A stretch of 64,000 nt of DNA from Turritopsis dohrnii (GCA_027922465.2 BQMF02000339.1:186001-250000), one strand, 5' to 3'. Positions 53,430 to 63,977 are shown, numbered from the stretch's first letter. Notes: generated by a model not told the origin, from the sequence alone. Program-made: numbers and translations.

Positions 53430-53657
53430 ATGATCAAACTTATTCAGACTTATGAATCAATACTGTGTGATACAGGCTTGATTAAGAAGAAAAATGTACA
53501 CGTTTTTGTAGACGAAAGGAATACCTTATTTGAAGTTATCTCTCTTTGCACTATCTTAGTTTTCATTGGTCCGTTTGTATCGTACTATTATTTCTATTGG
53601 ATGGTTTTATGTTTTATTGTCCTGATTCTGCTTTTGGAAGGCCTGAAAACAGTTTGA
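53430..53657 (+). CDS. Two-membrane-segment family, member 3 (short, lacks tail)
   Basis: 75 codons. Residues 35-53 (ISLCTILVFIGPFVSYYY) and 55-71 (YWMVLCFIVLILLLEG) line up with CTIVV..GP......YW of the proteins at 41637 and 54876. The start differs: 28 extra, mostly polar residues precede the region where the others begin, and ERNTLFEV replaces the MS..G start. The basic tail is missing because a stop follows GLKTV. It is either a truncated relic or one exon of a spliced gene. Confidence is lower than for the other two. Confidence 0.35.
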   Translation: MIKLIQTYESILCDTGLIKKKNVHVFVDERNTLFEVISLCTILVFIGPFVSYYYFYWMVLCFIVLILLLEGLKTV

Positions 53658-54875
53658 TGAAAATGGTTTTGTCTGGTCATAAATTTACTGTATTAGTAGT
53701 TTTGTTATAGAGGATAACACTTAACATTTTTATCAGTAAGTCTGAATGTTAATACACGACACAATGTATTAAGCACTGGAAACTTTAAACTACAAGTCCA
53801 TGGAAGTTACTTATGTTGAATGTCAAAAACCCTAATAGTAATGCTTTATCATTTACCTCAATACTGGAGAGTAGTCGTATTAAAACGCTGTTGTAAGCAT
53901 CAAGTTTGAAGCTGCTGAAGTCATTATTGGTGAAAGCCAGGCAATCCATGATTTATTTTATGTTGATGTTAAAGTTTGTAAATAAATTGAAACAAGTTAT
54001 TTAAATTTGAACAAGAAAATTCTACGCAATTGAAAGAAATTCAACTCCCTTTTTTTCAAGTACTGTTTAGCAGAACGTCGAAAAGGTCAGTTTCGCCGAG
54101 GGTAAATTGTAAACCGATAAACCGAATCTGATGAAATTGTAAACCGATACTGAAAAACTTATTCTGATTATGGTTACGATTTCTTAACTTTACCCCAAAA
54201 TTTTAACTTCATTGAAAGCACTTTGAGAGTTGGTCCAACTTTAATATAAATAAATGAAGTAAAAATTTCAAATCAGGAAAGTGTCTTGATTGAAAGTGCC
54301 TTCATTCCTTGAATTAATTTCCTTTTGTTCCACGAAAATTTCTTGATCGGAATCTGATTCTCCAGTAGGGAAACCATCCCAGTTACAACGAGGATAACCA
54401 CGTGGTTTATTTCCCCCAACGAGAAACTGTCTTAAATATGAAGGCAACAGGATGTTAGCCATTGCTTGAGTGCGTCCAGCGAATGAATCTAAGACTTAGC
54501 TGTTGATAAACTTATTTACACTGATCTGTTTAATTTTCAACATTCTTTGGGACAGCTTCTTGGAAATTATTTTATGAAAGAGTGTGTCTCTAAAATGAAT
54601 GCTGTTGTGGAAATAAAACTACAATGAATCCATCTGCTTTCTGGAAGAGCACGCGCTCATGAAATATTCAAAACTGACATTTTCCATGAAAAACGCTTCA
54701 CTGTTTACACACTAAGGCTTTTAAAGACATATCGTGTTTGATAACTATTTATCCTATAAACATGTTATGTGAAACTCAACCAATCAAACACAAAAAGACG
54801 GTAAGCCAATGTGAAAGCTGGAAAATAAACCATAATCACAAAATAAACCATAGTTGTTCATTTTAAGTCTGTAGT

Positions 54876-55190
54876 TCAAGAGTGCGATATCTTTCGATAG
54901 CTGACTTTTTTCTTCTCTGGTAGTCTTGATCCCATCGAAAATTTCCTGATATTAGGCGCTATACTGAACCTCTTTTTCAATTGTTGCTTAAACTCTGGTT
55001 TAGTTTTCAAAATTGATGTGGGCGACCGGCGTTTTTTCTCAAATCGAACATGATATTCAGTACAGCCAATCAGAAATATGAAAAATATAATCAACCAATA
55101 ACAATAATAATCACTAACCATTGGTCCGACGCACACGACAATTGTGCATACCCCAGTTGCATGAAGTACTGATGTTCCAAATTGCGACAT
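54876..55190 (-). CDS. Two-membrane-segment family, member 2
   Basis: 104 residues from the ATG at 55190. An upstream in-frame ATG at 55289 exists, but MSQFGTS at 55190 aligns with MSEIGDS of the protein at 41637, so the inner start is chosen. Segment 1 is at about 8-26 (VCTIVVCVGPMV), segment 2 at about 29-48 (YYCYWLIIFFIFLIGCTEYH). The tail is basic and S/K-rich (KKRRSPTSILKTKPEFKQQL, RKFSMGSRLPEKKK), so it may be phosphorylated; that is inference. It lies 13 kb from member 1 in opposite orientation. No known family recognised. Confidence 0.55.
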   Translation of the reverse strand: MSQFGTSVLHATGVCTIVVCVGPMVSDYYCYWLIIFFIFLIGCTEYHVRFEKKRRSPTSILKTKPEFKQQLKKRFSIAPNIRKFSMGSRLPEKKKVSYRKISHS

Positions 55191-57578
55191 TTTTTTATGA
55201 GAAAGCACCACGAAAAACGAAGTCGCGTGTATGAAGAAATACTCGTGTAAACAAGTAGCAATATATATTGGGATAAGTAGCTTAAACAATTATTTTATTG
55301 TCGACTGTATAATAGAAACAGACGTTTTTCGAGAGTGTTTATTTCTCTTGAATCATTCATCTTTTATGAACTGTTTTTCCAAATTAAATTTGCAACCTTT
55401 GTTTGTCTTTTGTTGTCAACAAAAACGGAAAATTTCAAATAGCTATCACAGGAAACAGAAATGAACGGTTTGCAACGTTTGCCTCTTTGGTCTTTGGTCT
55501 TTACATTTAAATAGGACAAGGGGCGTTCATAACGTTACTTAATCGCCAAAATTATAAAAACATGCTATAGGCTAACTAACACATGAAAAACAGTTTCATT
55601 TGAAGCAGCTGCTTTTGGTCATGGTGCGGTTGAACTTGCGTCAATTATTTTCATTTTATTTTCACAACATTTGAACTGGCATGAATGAACATGAACAAAA
55701 GTGTTAAAGCTCCACATACCATCACTTTTTGATTTGATAAATTCAAACAATATTGACACAAAAAACCCTTAAATTTCAAAATCAGGGTTGAAAATAGCCG
55801 ATGTCCACATCGGCGATTTCCGAGAGCTTTCCAGAAACGACCGACATAAAATCCTCAAAAAATATAGAAATGTCCGACAGAAAAATAATCTATTATGCTT
55901 CATTTTTGGTGGGCGACAGGTTATTTAGGCATTTCATAAAACAATGTCCGACAGCTCAGAATTTCCTTATTTCCTTATTTTCTGCAAAATCGAGTATTAT
56001 TTTGGGCTATAAATATAAACCAATACTTAGAAGTATTTATAGTTTTATAGTTTGGCAAAAAGTCGTTCTTTAAAATTCTAAAAATTAGCTTTTTTGTTAT
56101 AAAGTAGTCAATTTTTAAAATTGGAGAAAAAATTTAAGAAAAGATGTATTCTTTTCATTTTGCAAATAATTTCAAGGTTTCCAGGAGCTGACAAGGAAGG
56201 GATATTCAAGAATTATCCAATTTTTAGTTTTCCCATTAAAAAAACAAATATCCTTTTCGGATGAATTATTCCTTTATAAATTTGAAAAAATAATTAACAT
56301 ACAATTGGATCGCTAATTTAGTCAGAAGAACTTTTAAATCTTATTTCGATGATAAAATGTTCTTACAAAACATAATATAATTCCAGAATGGGGAGAAATT
56401 TGAGATGAAATATTCCATTGTTAGGTTTGTTTACAAGTTTCTCATAAAGGCCGATTTCCACTTACAAAACTTCTCGAGAAAAATCTTCGCAGAGAAAGAA
56501 TTTCTCGAGAAAATTTTCGCTACGTTAATTTCCACTGTTAATTTGGGAACTGAAAATTATTGTGTGAAGTATGAAGCACGTGCACCTTAGGATGGTAAAT
56601 TCCATAAACATTTAACTGGAAAAAAGGCTTTTTTTCGATTAGTTTTTCGATTATCCCTGCATTGGAACCATTGATGCTTTTAAGTTCGAGGAAAAATTTG
56701 AATTTTCAGTCATTGGTCTTTGAAAAATAATTCGAACTTTGAGCAAACACTTGACCGGTAATATGAAAATTAAGCTCTAAGGAAAAGACCACTTTTTGCC
56801 AAGTCCAAAAAAACACTGACTTAAGCGAATATAATTTTCAAAGTATAATGGTGAGTTTAAGCCTCAGGGTGTGGGAAAGAAACCTCTGCCAAATAACCTT
56901 CCCCTTCTACATGTCTCTTCGCGTTCTCTCTGGTAAAAAGGTATAATCCACTCTCCTATTTACTTTTTCTAGAAAACACATTATTCTTTTGTTGCGCATT
57001 CTCAGTGAATTCTATTTCAAGCAATTTTTGTTGCCATAAGTTACTCTTGCTTGCCTCTACTGTTTTTTTTAATGACAAGGCTATGAACCTAAGAAGATCT
57101 GACCAGGCAAGGAAAACGAAATTTTAGAAAATGGAACAGTTTTTACTGTAGGTAAATTAAAGCAAAATTGCTGATTTATAGCTTTGTCAACTGTTTCACA
57201 CAGTATAAGAAAAACAACTCGTGATTTTTTTAGTTTAACCAGTTACCACATGACGTTAATCTGTGGTCGTTCTAGCGTCGCAACCAAAAACGTCATTAAC
57301 CGACGTCAGGAAAGCGTCGCAACTAATTGCGACCTGAAAAAATAAAACATTTCAAAATCCTGCAATGGTTGAAAACTCGCATCGTTAATAGAGTGGTATA
57401 TCCTGTATTGTGCTATTAAAATCAATAATTTTCTTACAACCAATTCTGACGTTCTTTCGACGGCGAAACAACTATGTTGTAAAAAGCAAGCAAAAATCCT
57501 ATTGCATGTTTTCTTTCATTTCTTCATTTTGTCATTTTCCATTTTAGATTTTGATATTACTCAAATACATTAAAATGT
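55191..57578. other. Intergenic, no gene recognised
   Basis: 56439-56530 has AAGGCCGATTTCCACTTAC followed by TTCTCGAGAAAA words in both orientations, probably a Harbinger-type MITE end. 55798-55960 repeats GTCCGACA/ACCGACA words. The frame at 55801-56073 has no recognisable domain. Confidence 0.4.
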
Positions 57579-57735
57579 ATGGCGCCAGTGTAGCGGTCAT
57601 CACTCTCGGAATTTATGCGAGAGGTTAGGCTTCGATTCCTCTTGGCGGTAATCCACCATGCATGAGTGAATTTATCATAGCGCCGGGTCGGCCCATACCA
57701 TGTTAGGGAAATTGGGTAGATGATAAATAATAGAG
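57579..57735 (+). mobile_element. tRNA-derived SINE head, family 2, truncated
   Basis: GGCGCCAGTGTAGCGGTCAT and GGCTTCGATTCCTCTTGGC are the A and B box regions, then ATTGGGTAGATGATA. It matches the minus-strand SINE at 38507-38827 over its first ~150 bp and then stops without an A-rich tail. Confidence 0.7.
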
Positions 57736-58106
57736 ATTTGACCATGATACAACTTCAATGCAACATTGTTTTCAGTCACTAGACCTTTGCATAACATTGT
57801 AGCTACAACGTCATTTTTGGTTTTACTTAATCTAACGTTGTTTTGCTGTTTCCATTTCGACCATTAAGCGACCGTCAAGCGACGATCAAACACGTCGTGC
57901 TTACTGGGTACTTCTCCTATCATTCAAGATTAAATTTACCTGAACAAGAACTGAACTACTCCAGTTGTATCTTCGGAATTTCTAGGTTCAACCAAAAAAC
58001 ATATTCAGTGCATCCAAGTTTTCGGTTTTTAATCTTTGTAGTTTTTAATCTTTGTACGTCAACTGAGGGGGAGGGGGGCAACGCAAAGTTGACGCAGGTT
58101 GACAGA

Positions 58107-58129
58107 GGGGGGGGGGGGGGGGGGGGGGG
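58107..58129 (+). repeat. Run of 23 G
   Basis: An uninterrupted homopolymer within a G-rich stretch 58064-58133. Such runs are error-prone, so the true length may differ. Confidence 0.9.
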
Positions 58130-58489
58130 AGGGTCAAAAAGTTTTGTGAACAATCCCTAAGAACACGAGCCTCAGATTTGGCCAAAAAATAAGAACAAAA
58201 TAAAAACAACCTGAGGCCCAAATTAATGTTTCAAAAATTAAGAACAGCCTGAGCTTGAATTTTGTTGAAGAACAATTCATGATAGGAACAACTCATGACG
58301 TGAATTCTCTCACTGTCAAATGGTTTAGAAGTTGTTGTTTCTTTCACCTTCCATACTCATATCGGGTCACTACCGAACAGCAACAATGCTTTTAAACAGT
58401 TGCTTTTAAAAAGATTTATTTTAATTTTGCTGGAAGTTCCATAAATAACAACAAAATGAGGCTGAAATCTGAAACTTTGTTCTTAAACG

Positions 58490-58605
58490 AAGACCACGAT
58501 TAAGAAGATTTTGACCGAAGAAGATTTTGAAGATTTTGAAAATTCAATAAAATTTATCACTATCTAAATAAAAAGTGTGACACACACTCGCTATTATATA
58601 ATAGA
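58490..58605 (-). repeat. Inverted arm of the E monomer
   Basis: Reverse complement of 59037-59140: contains GACCACGATTAAGAAGATTT and AGTGTGACACACACTCGC. With the forward arm at 59037 it makes a head-to-head pair 430 bp apart, unlike the head-to-tail array at 20771-26180. Confidence 0.7.
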
Positions 58606-59036
58606 TGATGTCACGTGACTCAACCTCTTAGCCCCTTTCACTTAAATTATGTACAGCCCTGCACTATACACGTTTTTTTTATATATATAAGCAAAGAAGG
58701 TCAGACCTTAGTAGTAATGTTGCTTAAAAAATGACCATTTTTTAGTAGGAAAGTTGCTTAATTTGTTGCTAAGTATTAATTGAAAAAATATGTATTTCCA
58801 GTCTTGAATACCTTTGTGTTAGGACACAGTGTTGCAACTTAGTGTACCCACCTAGTGCGGCAATTTTAAGAAATATGCTAGTGCTGCATTATTTCAAAAT
58901 TTCATGTTGCTAATTTATGTAACATCCTTGTAGTACTGTTGCTTAACTTTTTGAGAAATTTCCTAGTGTTGCTTGTAAACGTGTTGCTTATAAAAAAAAA
59001 CATGTATATCATCACAAGACTAAAAAGGACGATAAT

Positions 59037-59300
59037 CTTATATAGTGAGTGTGTGTCACACTTTTATTTTAGAGAGTGATAAATTTTGTTGAATTTTACG
59101 GTCAATATCTTCTTAATCGTGGTCATATTCTTCGTTAGGCCATGCGTTTTTTTACGATTATTATATAGTAGTACGTGCCGTGACGTCAGGTTTTTTTAAC
59201 GTCGTAATTAGGTGATTCAAATGTTCGTCACGGGGTTTGCGTATATCATTTTCGAAGTTAGATGTGGTAAAAATTTTTACCCGGGTTACTAGTGTCTTTT
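59037..59300 (+). repeat. Partial E monomer, forward arm
   Basis: Starts TATATAGTGAGTGTGTGTCA and keeps CTTCTTAATCGTGGTCAT and a CGTGACGTCAGG near 59181. It then jumps to the monomer's end (TTCGTCACGGGG..., ACCCGGGTTACTAGT), so the middle ~280 bp is deleted. Confidence 0.7.
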
Positions 59301-59644
59301 ATAAACGCAAGTTGCATCTACTGTTACTCATCCAAACCAATTGATCCAAACAAACAAAGGGTTTCGTGTTATTTGAACACGTTTCATGCCTGTTAAAATA
59401 TTTATTTTATAAAAACGAAAAACACATTATAAATGAAATATTAAAAGAATGTCAAAAGAAAATGTAAACATTAAAAAAACTGAATGTTTTGAAATAAACG
59501 AAGATGATAGAACATGCGTGTATTCAGAAAAAAAAACCATCGGTATTTATTCAGAATTATTATAGCTACAACCATGCAGTATCACACTTGAGAAGAACAA
59601 CATCACATTCTGTATAATGTTATAGTTTTGAAAGCAGATTGAAA

Positions 59645-61189
59645 ATGGTGCGGCTTCAACTACCGTTGATAATCCGTATAGCAGTTGGTGCATCACTTTG
59701 TTTTGTGTTTCTACAAACACTTCTTTTGATATACAACTGTCAGTGTGCGACAAACGAGGGATTGGTAGCTGCACAGTTACATAGACGCACACTTGAAGAA
59801 GACTTTCTACAAAGATCACAACAATATGAAAGCGAAATAAGAAAACTTGAACAGAAAATAAAAATGTTGGAAAAAGAACTTTCCAAGCACCAACATGTCA
59901 ATAAGTTTTTAATCGATGATGATGGACTTTACAGCACCAAACTATCTCTAGATGACTCGACATTTTTAAATAGTTACAAACCAAAGAACGAGTTTGAAGT
60001 AATACCTTACGATTCGTTTACTTCAAAACATTTGTTTGGCGAGATTGGATATTTGTCAAAACGCCCTTCAGCATCTCCTATTGGACAACAAGTATCTGAA
60101 ATACGTCAAGTTTTGAATTTCGCCTTGAAGACATTGAATTTTGATGTTGAATCGAGAGGAGATCGCGTTAAGTTAGATTTATTTGCTGACGGAATAAAAA
60201 GAAACGATTTGTTGCATGGAACGGTTTATGATTTATATTTTCGAAGTTTCCATTCAAATAAAATATTCAAACGGCTTAAAGTACTCAGGCCGTTTGTAAA
60301 TTTAAAGCTGATTGGCGAACCAGAGACAATAGATTCGTCCAACGAATGGATAAATTTGATATTGCCATTAGCCGGTCGACTCGAAGCATTCCGAAGTTTT
60401 ATAGAACGATTTGTGGAAACTTGCGTTCGCATTGACAGACGTGTTTTCCTCACAGTAGTTTATTTCGGACAAGAAGGTCGTGACAGTATCAAAGAAATTA
60501 TGCTCAACATGTCCAAAAAAGAATCTTTCGAACACTACAGAGTGGTTTTCAGTCAAGAAGACTTCAATCGAGGAAAAGGTATCCAGCTAGGGGTTGAGAG
60601 CTGGGACAAGGGCAATGTTTTGTTGTTCCTGTGTGATGTGGACGTATATTTCACGGTAGAATACTTAGAAAGATGTCGTTTATATACATCACCAAAACAA
60701 CGCATTTACTATCCCATAGTGTTCAGTCAATATAACCCAGAAATTGTATTTGGAGGTAACCGTCCACCACCGTTAAAGGAACAAATGTATCTAAATTACG
60801 ATTCAGGTTTTTGGAGAGATTTTGGCTTCGGTATGACCTGTCAATATAGAAACGACTATTTGAATGTGGGTGGATTCGATTTATCTATTAAAGGATGGGG
60901 AGGCGAAGATGTAGCTTTATACAAACAACATCTTCGTAGCGACGTAACAATCGTACGTGCTTATGACAGAGGAATACTTCACGTCTACCATCCGAAAAAC
61001 TGCAGGAAAACGTTATCTGATCAGCAATTTATATCTTGCCTTCAGAGTAAAGCTGTTACGGAAGGTTCACACAAACAATTAGGTATGCTTGCTTTTGGTA
61101 ATTCATTGATTAGTGGGACAGATCCAAATTGGACTAAGAGACTCAAAGCTTCGTTAAACGAGGTAGGGAAGCTTAATGACAAATCATGA
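59645..61189 (+). CDS. Chondroitin sulfate N-acetylgalactosaminyltransferase (CSGALNACT/CHGN family), intronless
   Basis: 514 residues from the ATG at 59645 (the codon two before it, TTG, is not a start). A type II Golgi membrane enzyme that adds GalNAc to start or lengthen chondroitin chains. An N-terminal signal anchor lies at about 6-31, then a coiled-coil stem at 43-82. In the glycosyltransferase domain, LFLCDVDVYF (DVD at 331-333) is the metal-binding DXD motif, and GGFD....GWGGEDVALYK (409-427) is the donor/acceptor block shared with beta-4-galactosyltransferase-like enzymes. HVYHPKNC at 446-453 and CLQSKAVTEGSHKQLGMLAF near the end match the family's closing region. The whole gene is one exon, which may mean retroposition or ancestral intron loss. 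A partial duplicate lies at 61866-62000. Confidence 0.93.
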   Translation: MVRLQLPLIIRIAVGASLCFVFLQTLLLIYNCQCATNEGLVAAQLHRRTLEEDFLQRSQQYESEIRKLEQKIKMLEKELSKHQHVNKFLIDDDGLYSTKLSLDDSTFLNSYKPKNEFEVIPYDSFTSKHLFGEIGYLSKRPSASPIGQQVSEIRQVLNFALKTLNFDVESRGDRVKLDLFADGIKRNDLLHGTVYDLYFRSFHSNKIFKRLKVLRPFVNLKLIGEPETIDSSNEWINLILPLAGRLEAFRSFIERFVETCVRIDRRVFLTVVYFGQEGRDSIKEIMLNMSKKESFEHYRVVFSQEDFNRGKGIQLGVESWDKGNVLLFLCDVDVYFTVEYLERCRLYTSPKQRIYYPIVFSQYNPEIVFGGNRPPPLKEQMYLNYDSGFWRDFGFGMTCQYRNDYLNVGGFDLSIKGWGGEDVALYKQHLRSDVTIVRAYDRGILHVYHPKNCRKTLSDQQFISCLQSKAVTEGSHKQLGMLAFGNSLISGTDPNWTKRLKASLNEVGKLNDKS

Positions 61190-61214
61190 TATTTTAGAAT
61201 TTGATTTTTTAATA

Positions 61215-61298
61215 CAGTAGACTCTCTCTAACTCCAACCTCGAAGGGTAAAACAAAATCGTTGGAATAATGGAAAGTCGAATGATAGAGAGTCCACTG
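61215..61298. mobile_element. 84-bp pogo-like MITE in the 3' flank of the transferase gene
   Basis: Left TA-CAGTAGACTCTCTCTAACT and right ..ATGATAGAGAGTCCACTG-TG; the ends pair as an inverted repeat and the start resembles CAGTGGACTCTCT.. pogo-type MITEs. It lies 25 bp after the stop codon, so it is probably in the transcript's 3' UTR. Confidence 0.65.
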
Positions 61299-61493
61299 TG
61301 CCTGTCTTATCCTTGGTTCCTTGAAACACACACACCCTTAAAGAAGACACAAACGACCACAGTTACTGGTGAAATAAATTCAAAGGTTGCATAACAACAT
61401 AAACATCCCCAGAATACAGCACTAAATTGTAAAGTTTTGTTAAGGCCACTTCGAACATGTATGTTTACGATAAACCTTCCCATGCCAAGGAAA

Positions 61494-61565
61494 CCTAAAG
61501 TCTGGTGTAGCTATAAGGGGGATAATGACCCTAAAGTCTGGTGTAGCTATAAGGGGGATAATGAC
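61494..61565 (+). repeat. Two perfect 36-bp tandem units
   Basis: CCTAAAGTCTGGTGTAGCTA then TAAGGGGGATAATGAC, repeated exactly at 61494 and 61530. Non-coding as far as can be seen. Confidence 0.9.
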
Positions 61566-61865
61566 ATGAACAATGAACTCGTTTATAAATGGAAAAAAAT
61601 AGTTTTGTTTTTCATAAATTACTTTGAGCAATTTCGACTAGTACCTATTTATATAGAAATGTACAATTTGTTTAAACTGATATTAATATATATTTATATA
61701 TATATAAGTACGTAAAACCCTTCATTTATTGCATAATAATTAGCAAGCTTCTGAGCCTTGCCTTGAATGTTCTTCAAACAGAAGGCTTGTGAGTAGCAGC
61801 TGGTCTTACGATATCTAAGACCTATGTAACGGTATAAATCCAATGCATTCGTTGACAAAATATTT

Positions 61866-62000
61866 CAAAACGCTCTTCAGCATCTCCTATTGTACAACAG
61901 GTACCTGATATAGAACAATTTTGAATTTCGCCTTTAAGACAGTGAATTATGGATGTTGAATCGAAAGGACATCGTGTTAAATTATTTTCTACGACAAGTC
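61866..62000 (+). pseudogene. Duplicated fragment of the CSGALNACT-like gene
   Basis: CGCTCTTCAGCATCTCCTAT, TTTTGAATTTCGCCTTTAAG, ATGTTGAATCGAAAGGACAT matches 60059-60215 of the transferase gene with small indels and changes (by eye about 85 percent). Frameshifts remove any coding value. It points to a partial tandem duplication or gene conversion downstream of the gene. It sits just past the 3' end of the convergent minus-strand gene. Confidence 0.8.
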
Positions 62001-62053
62001 TTTTGATCCATACACATCTGCATCTCCATTCAGCTCACGTGGTCTAGGCACGG

Positions 62054-63977
62054 TTAATCGGAGATGCTATAGTTTGTATGATGAACATATGTGTTATCTC
62101 TTCTTTTCGCAATAAACTCCTGAAAATTAATACAAGAAATAACGTTATACGATATTGCGTTTAATCCACTAATGACGCCTATACATCACTCTGTTATCGT
62201 CAAAGCTCTATAATGACCTTATTAACTCTTTAAGTGATGTCATTAAGCCCTCGGACTTGAGTCAGTTTATTGAAATAGAACTAGATGACTATAATTTGAT
62301 GAAAACTAAAAGTGGTCACACTTACCGTATCTGAATCCCAGTCAAAACTGTGATATTCGTAAAAATGAGGTGAGTGTTTTGAAGGTCTATTCAAATGTTC
62401 GTCACTTTCATCAAAGTTTATGGAATGTTCTAATATATGTTCGTTTAGTTTATAACTTTTAGTCATTAAACTCGTTCCAGACCTTTGTTTATCTTCAGTG
62501 GTGTATGATGGCGTACTAGGCAGGCTCGAAGATTTTTTTGGATACCTCGTCCGGTTAGGGTTCGCTGCTGGTAAATTCAGCTGTGATCTTATAGGTTTCG
62601 AGAATATCTGCGAGTACAGTAAAAGCTATAAAAAAAGAAAAAGAAGCATTAATTTATTTATCATGTACTTTACCTGTTGAGTCAGCTTTTTACACCTGGA
62701 AAGGTCTGGGTATTTTAAATTTTTGGCTTGGTCAGAATGTTAAGGCTACCCATTCCTAGTGGCCATATTTGCTTGAAAATCACTGAGAAGGAGTACATTT
62801 CTATACAAATATACACACTCAATAGAAATACTCTCCCTCGCAGTGAATTTTTGACAATTTTGCTGGAGACTGCATGATCTAAGACCAGATTCAGAATGTG
62901 TGGTTTGAGGGCTAAAGGTTGGGAGATTTGGTGGAGAGTTTGGGTTGTGCTTCATAGAACATTTTTAATCCGGTTTTGAAGTGAAGTTCATCCGACTTCA
63001 ATGACTTGAGTATCGGTTATTCCAAATGTTGGCGAGGAGAATCGGAACAAAAAACTAACGGAAATCGAGCAGCCACAGGATATAGGAGAAATGAAAATTA
63101 CATCAAGGCGAGGAGAATCGGAACAGAAAACTAACGGAAATTGAGCAGCCACTGGATATAGGAGAAATGAAACTAACATCAACTTACTTTTTTTTGTTGC
63201 AACTCGTGTTTGCCTTTTGCTTCTTCCAAAAGTGTTTGCAGCTCAATATTTCTCGCTTGCAGTTTTTGACGGGCTTTCTTCTCCTCGTAAAAGTCCTGCT
63301 GATATGCTTTCAACTAAATTTGAAAAGACAAACGTTTTACATTCGTGTATTTAAAACCTTCGTCATTCAGATAGAAAGAGCCTCTCCTTTGATGGCCTCC
63401 ATCAATCATTTGATGTGTAATGATCATTTGAAATTCCAACGAATTTTCCCCTATGTTGACTTCAAAACTTATTGGTTCAGAGGTATGCAATCTCATACAC
63501 TGATTGGTCAATCGACTTCAAGTATATAGATACCTGTTCATTAAGCAGCGTAATGCTTTCAGCGTCTTGACTAATAAAATTTGCGTTTTCGTCTTTAAAC
63601 GAACTTTCGCCAGATCTTCCACCTGATTTTTCCAATTTTTTGGCTAAGTGACTCAGTTCTTGTTGCAAACTAAATGAAGATGAGGCCAAAGATTGTCAGA
63701 ATAACTGTATAACTGTAGAATAACTGTACGAAAAACAGAGGTGAAAATTATACCTTTGACGAAACCGAGACTCTTCACGTAGTCGTTTCTCATATGATGT
63801 ATTTTCCTTCTTAAGGTATGCATTTTCCAGTACCAGTTTGTTATTATCTCTTCTGAGCCTTTCTAGTTCACGTTTATATATACAAGCTTGACCATGCTCT
63901 GATAAGCCGTCATCTTCCGTGACAGACGAAAGTTGTTCACCACTTCTCGTTGCCAAACCGAAACTACCATAACACAT
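62054..63977 (-). CDS. Coiled-coil protein with UBAN-like segment (TNIP/optineurin/NEMO-like), five exons
   Basis: Exons 63977-63754, 63669-63534, 63313-63188, 62607-62326 and 62119-62054 join in frame with GT/AG borders to 277 residues. Exon 1 has coiled coil (RELERLRRDNNKLVLENAYL, near 36-55). Exon 2 has SLQQELSHLAKKLEK. Exon 3 has YQQDFYEEKKARQKLQARNI at 124-143, close to the ubiquitin-binding UBAN motif (DF..E...R.K) of NEMO, optineurin and TNIP proteins, which read linear ubiquitin chains in immune and autophagy signalling. Exons 4-5 are S/P/H-rich and end HHTNYSISD; no zinc finger was seen. The ATG at 63977 could also be internal, since CATCTTAG upstream resembles an acceptor, and more 5' exons may lie outside. 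It converges on the transferase gene. Confidence 0.65.
63031..63182. repeat. 76-bp tandem duplication beside a splice donor
   Basis: GGCGAGGAGAATCGGAACA ... GAAATGAAA..ACATCAA occurs at 63031-63106 and again at 63107-63182, about 92 percent alike. On the minus strand it starts at position +6 of the intron after exon 3 (donor GTAAGT at 63187-63182). Confidence 0.9.

Noticed and set aside
54268..54462. 64-codon minus frame (LPSYLRQFLVGGNKPRGYPR)
   Set aside because: Composition looks coding, but there is no family match, no partner exon and no flanking signal I can support.
55801..56073. 90-codon + frame with MSTSAISESFPETTD start
   Set aside because: Arises from short GTCCGACA-type repeats; no domain, signal or homologous member.
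57843..58160. 105-codon + frame ending in a glycine run
   Set aside because: The glycines come from the poly-G tract; no recognisable protein.
63167..63529. 120-codon + frame antisense to the UBAN-like gene
   Set aside because: It overlaps two exons with good splice sites on the other strand and has no domain.
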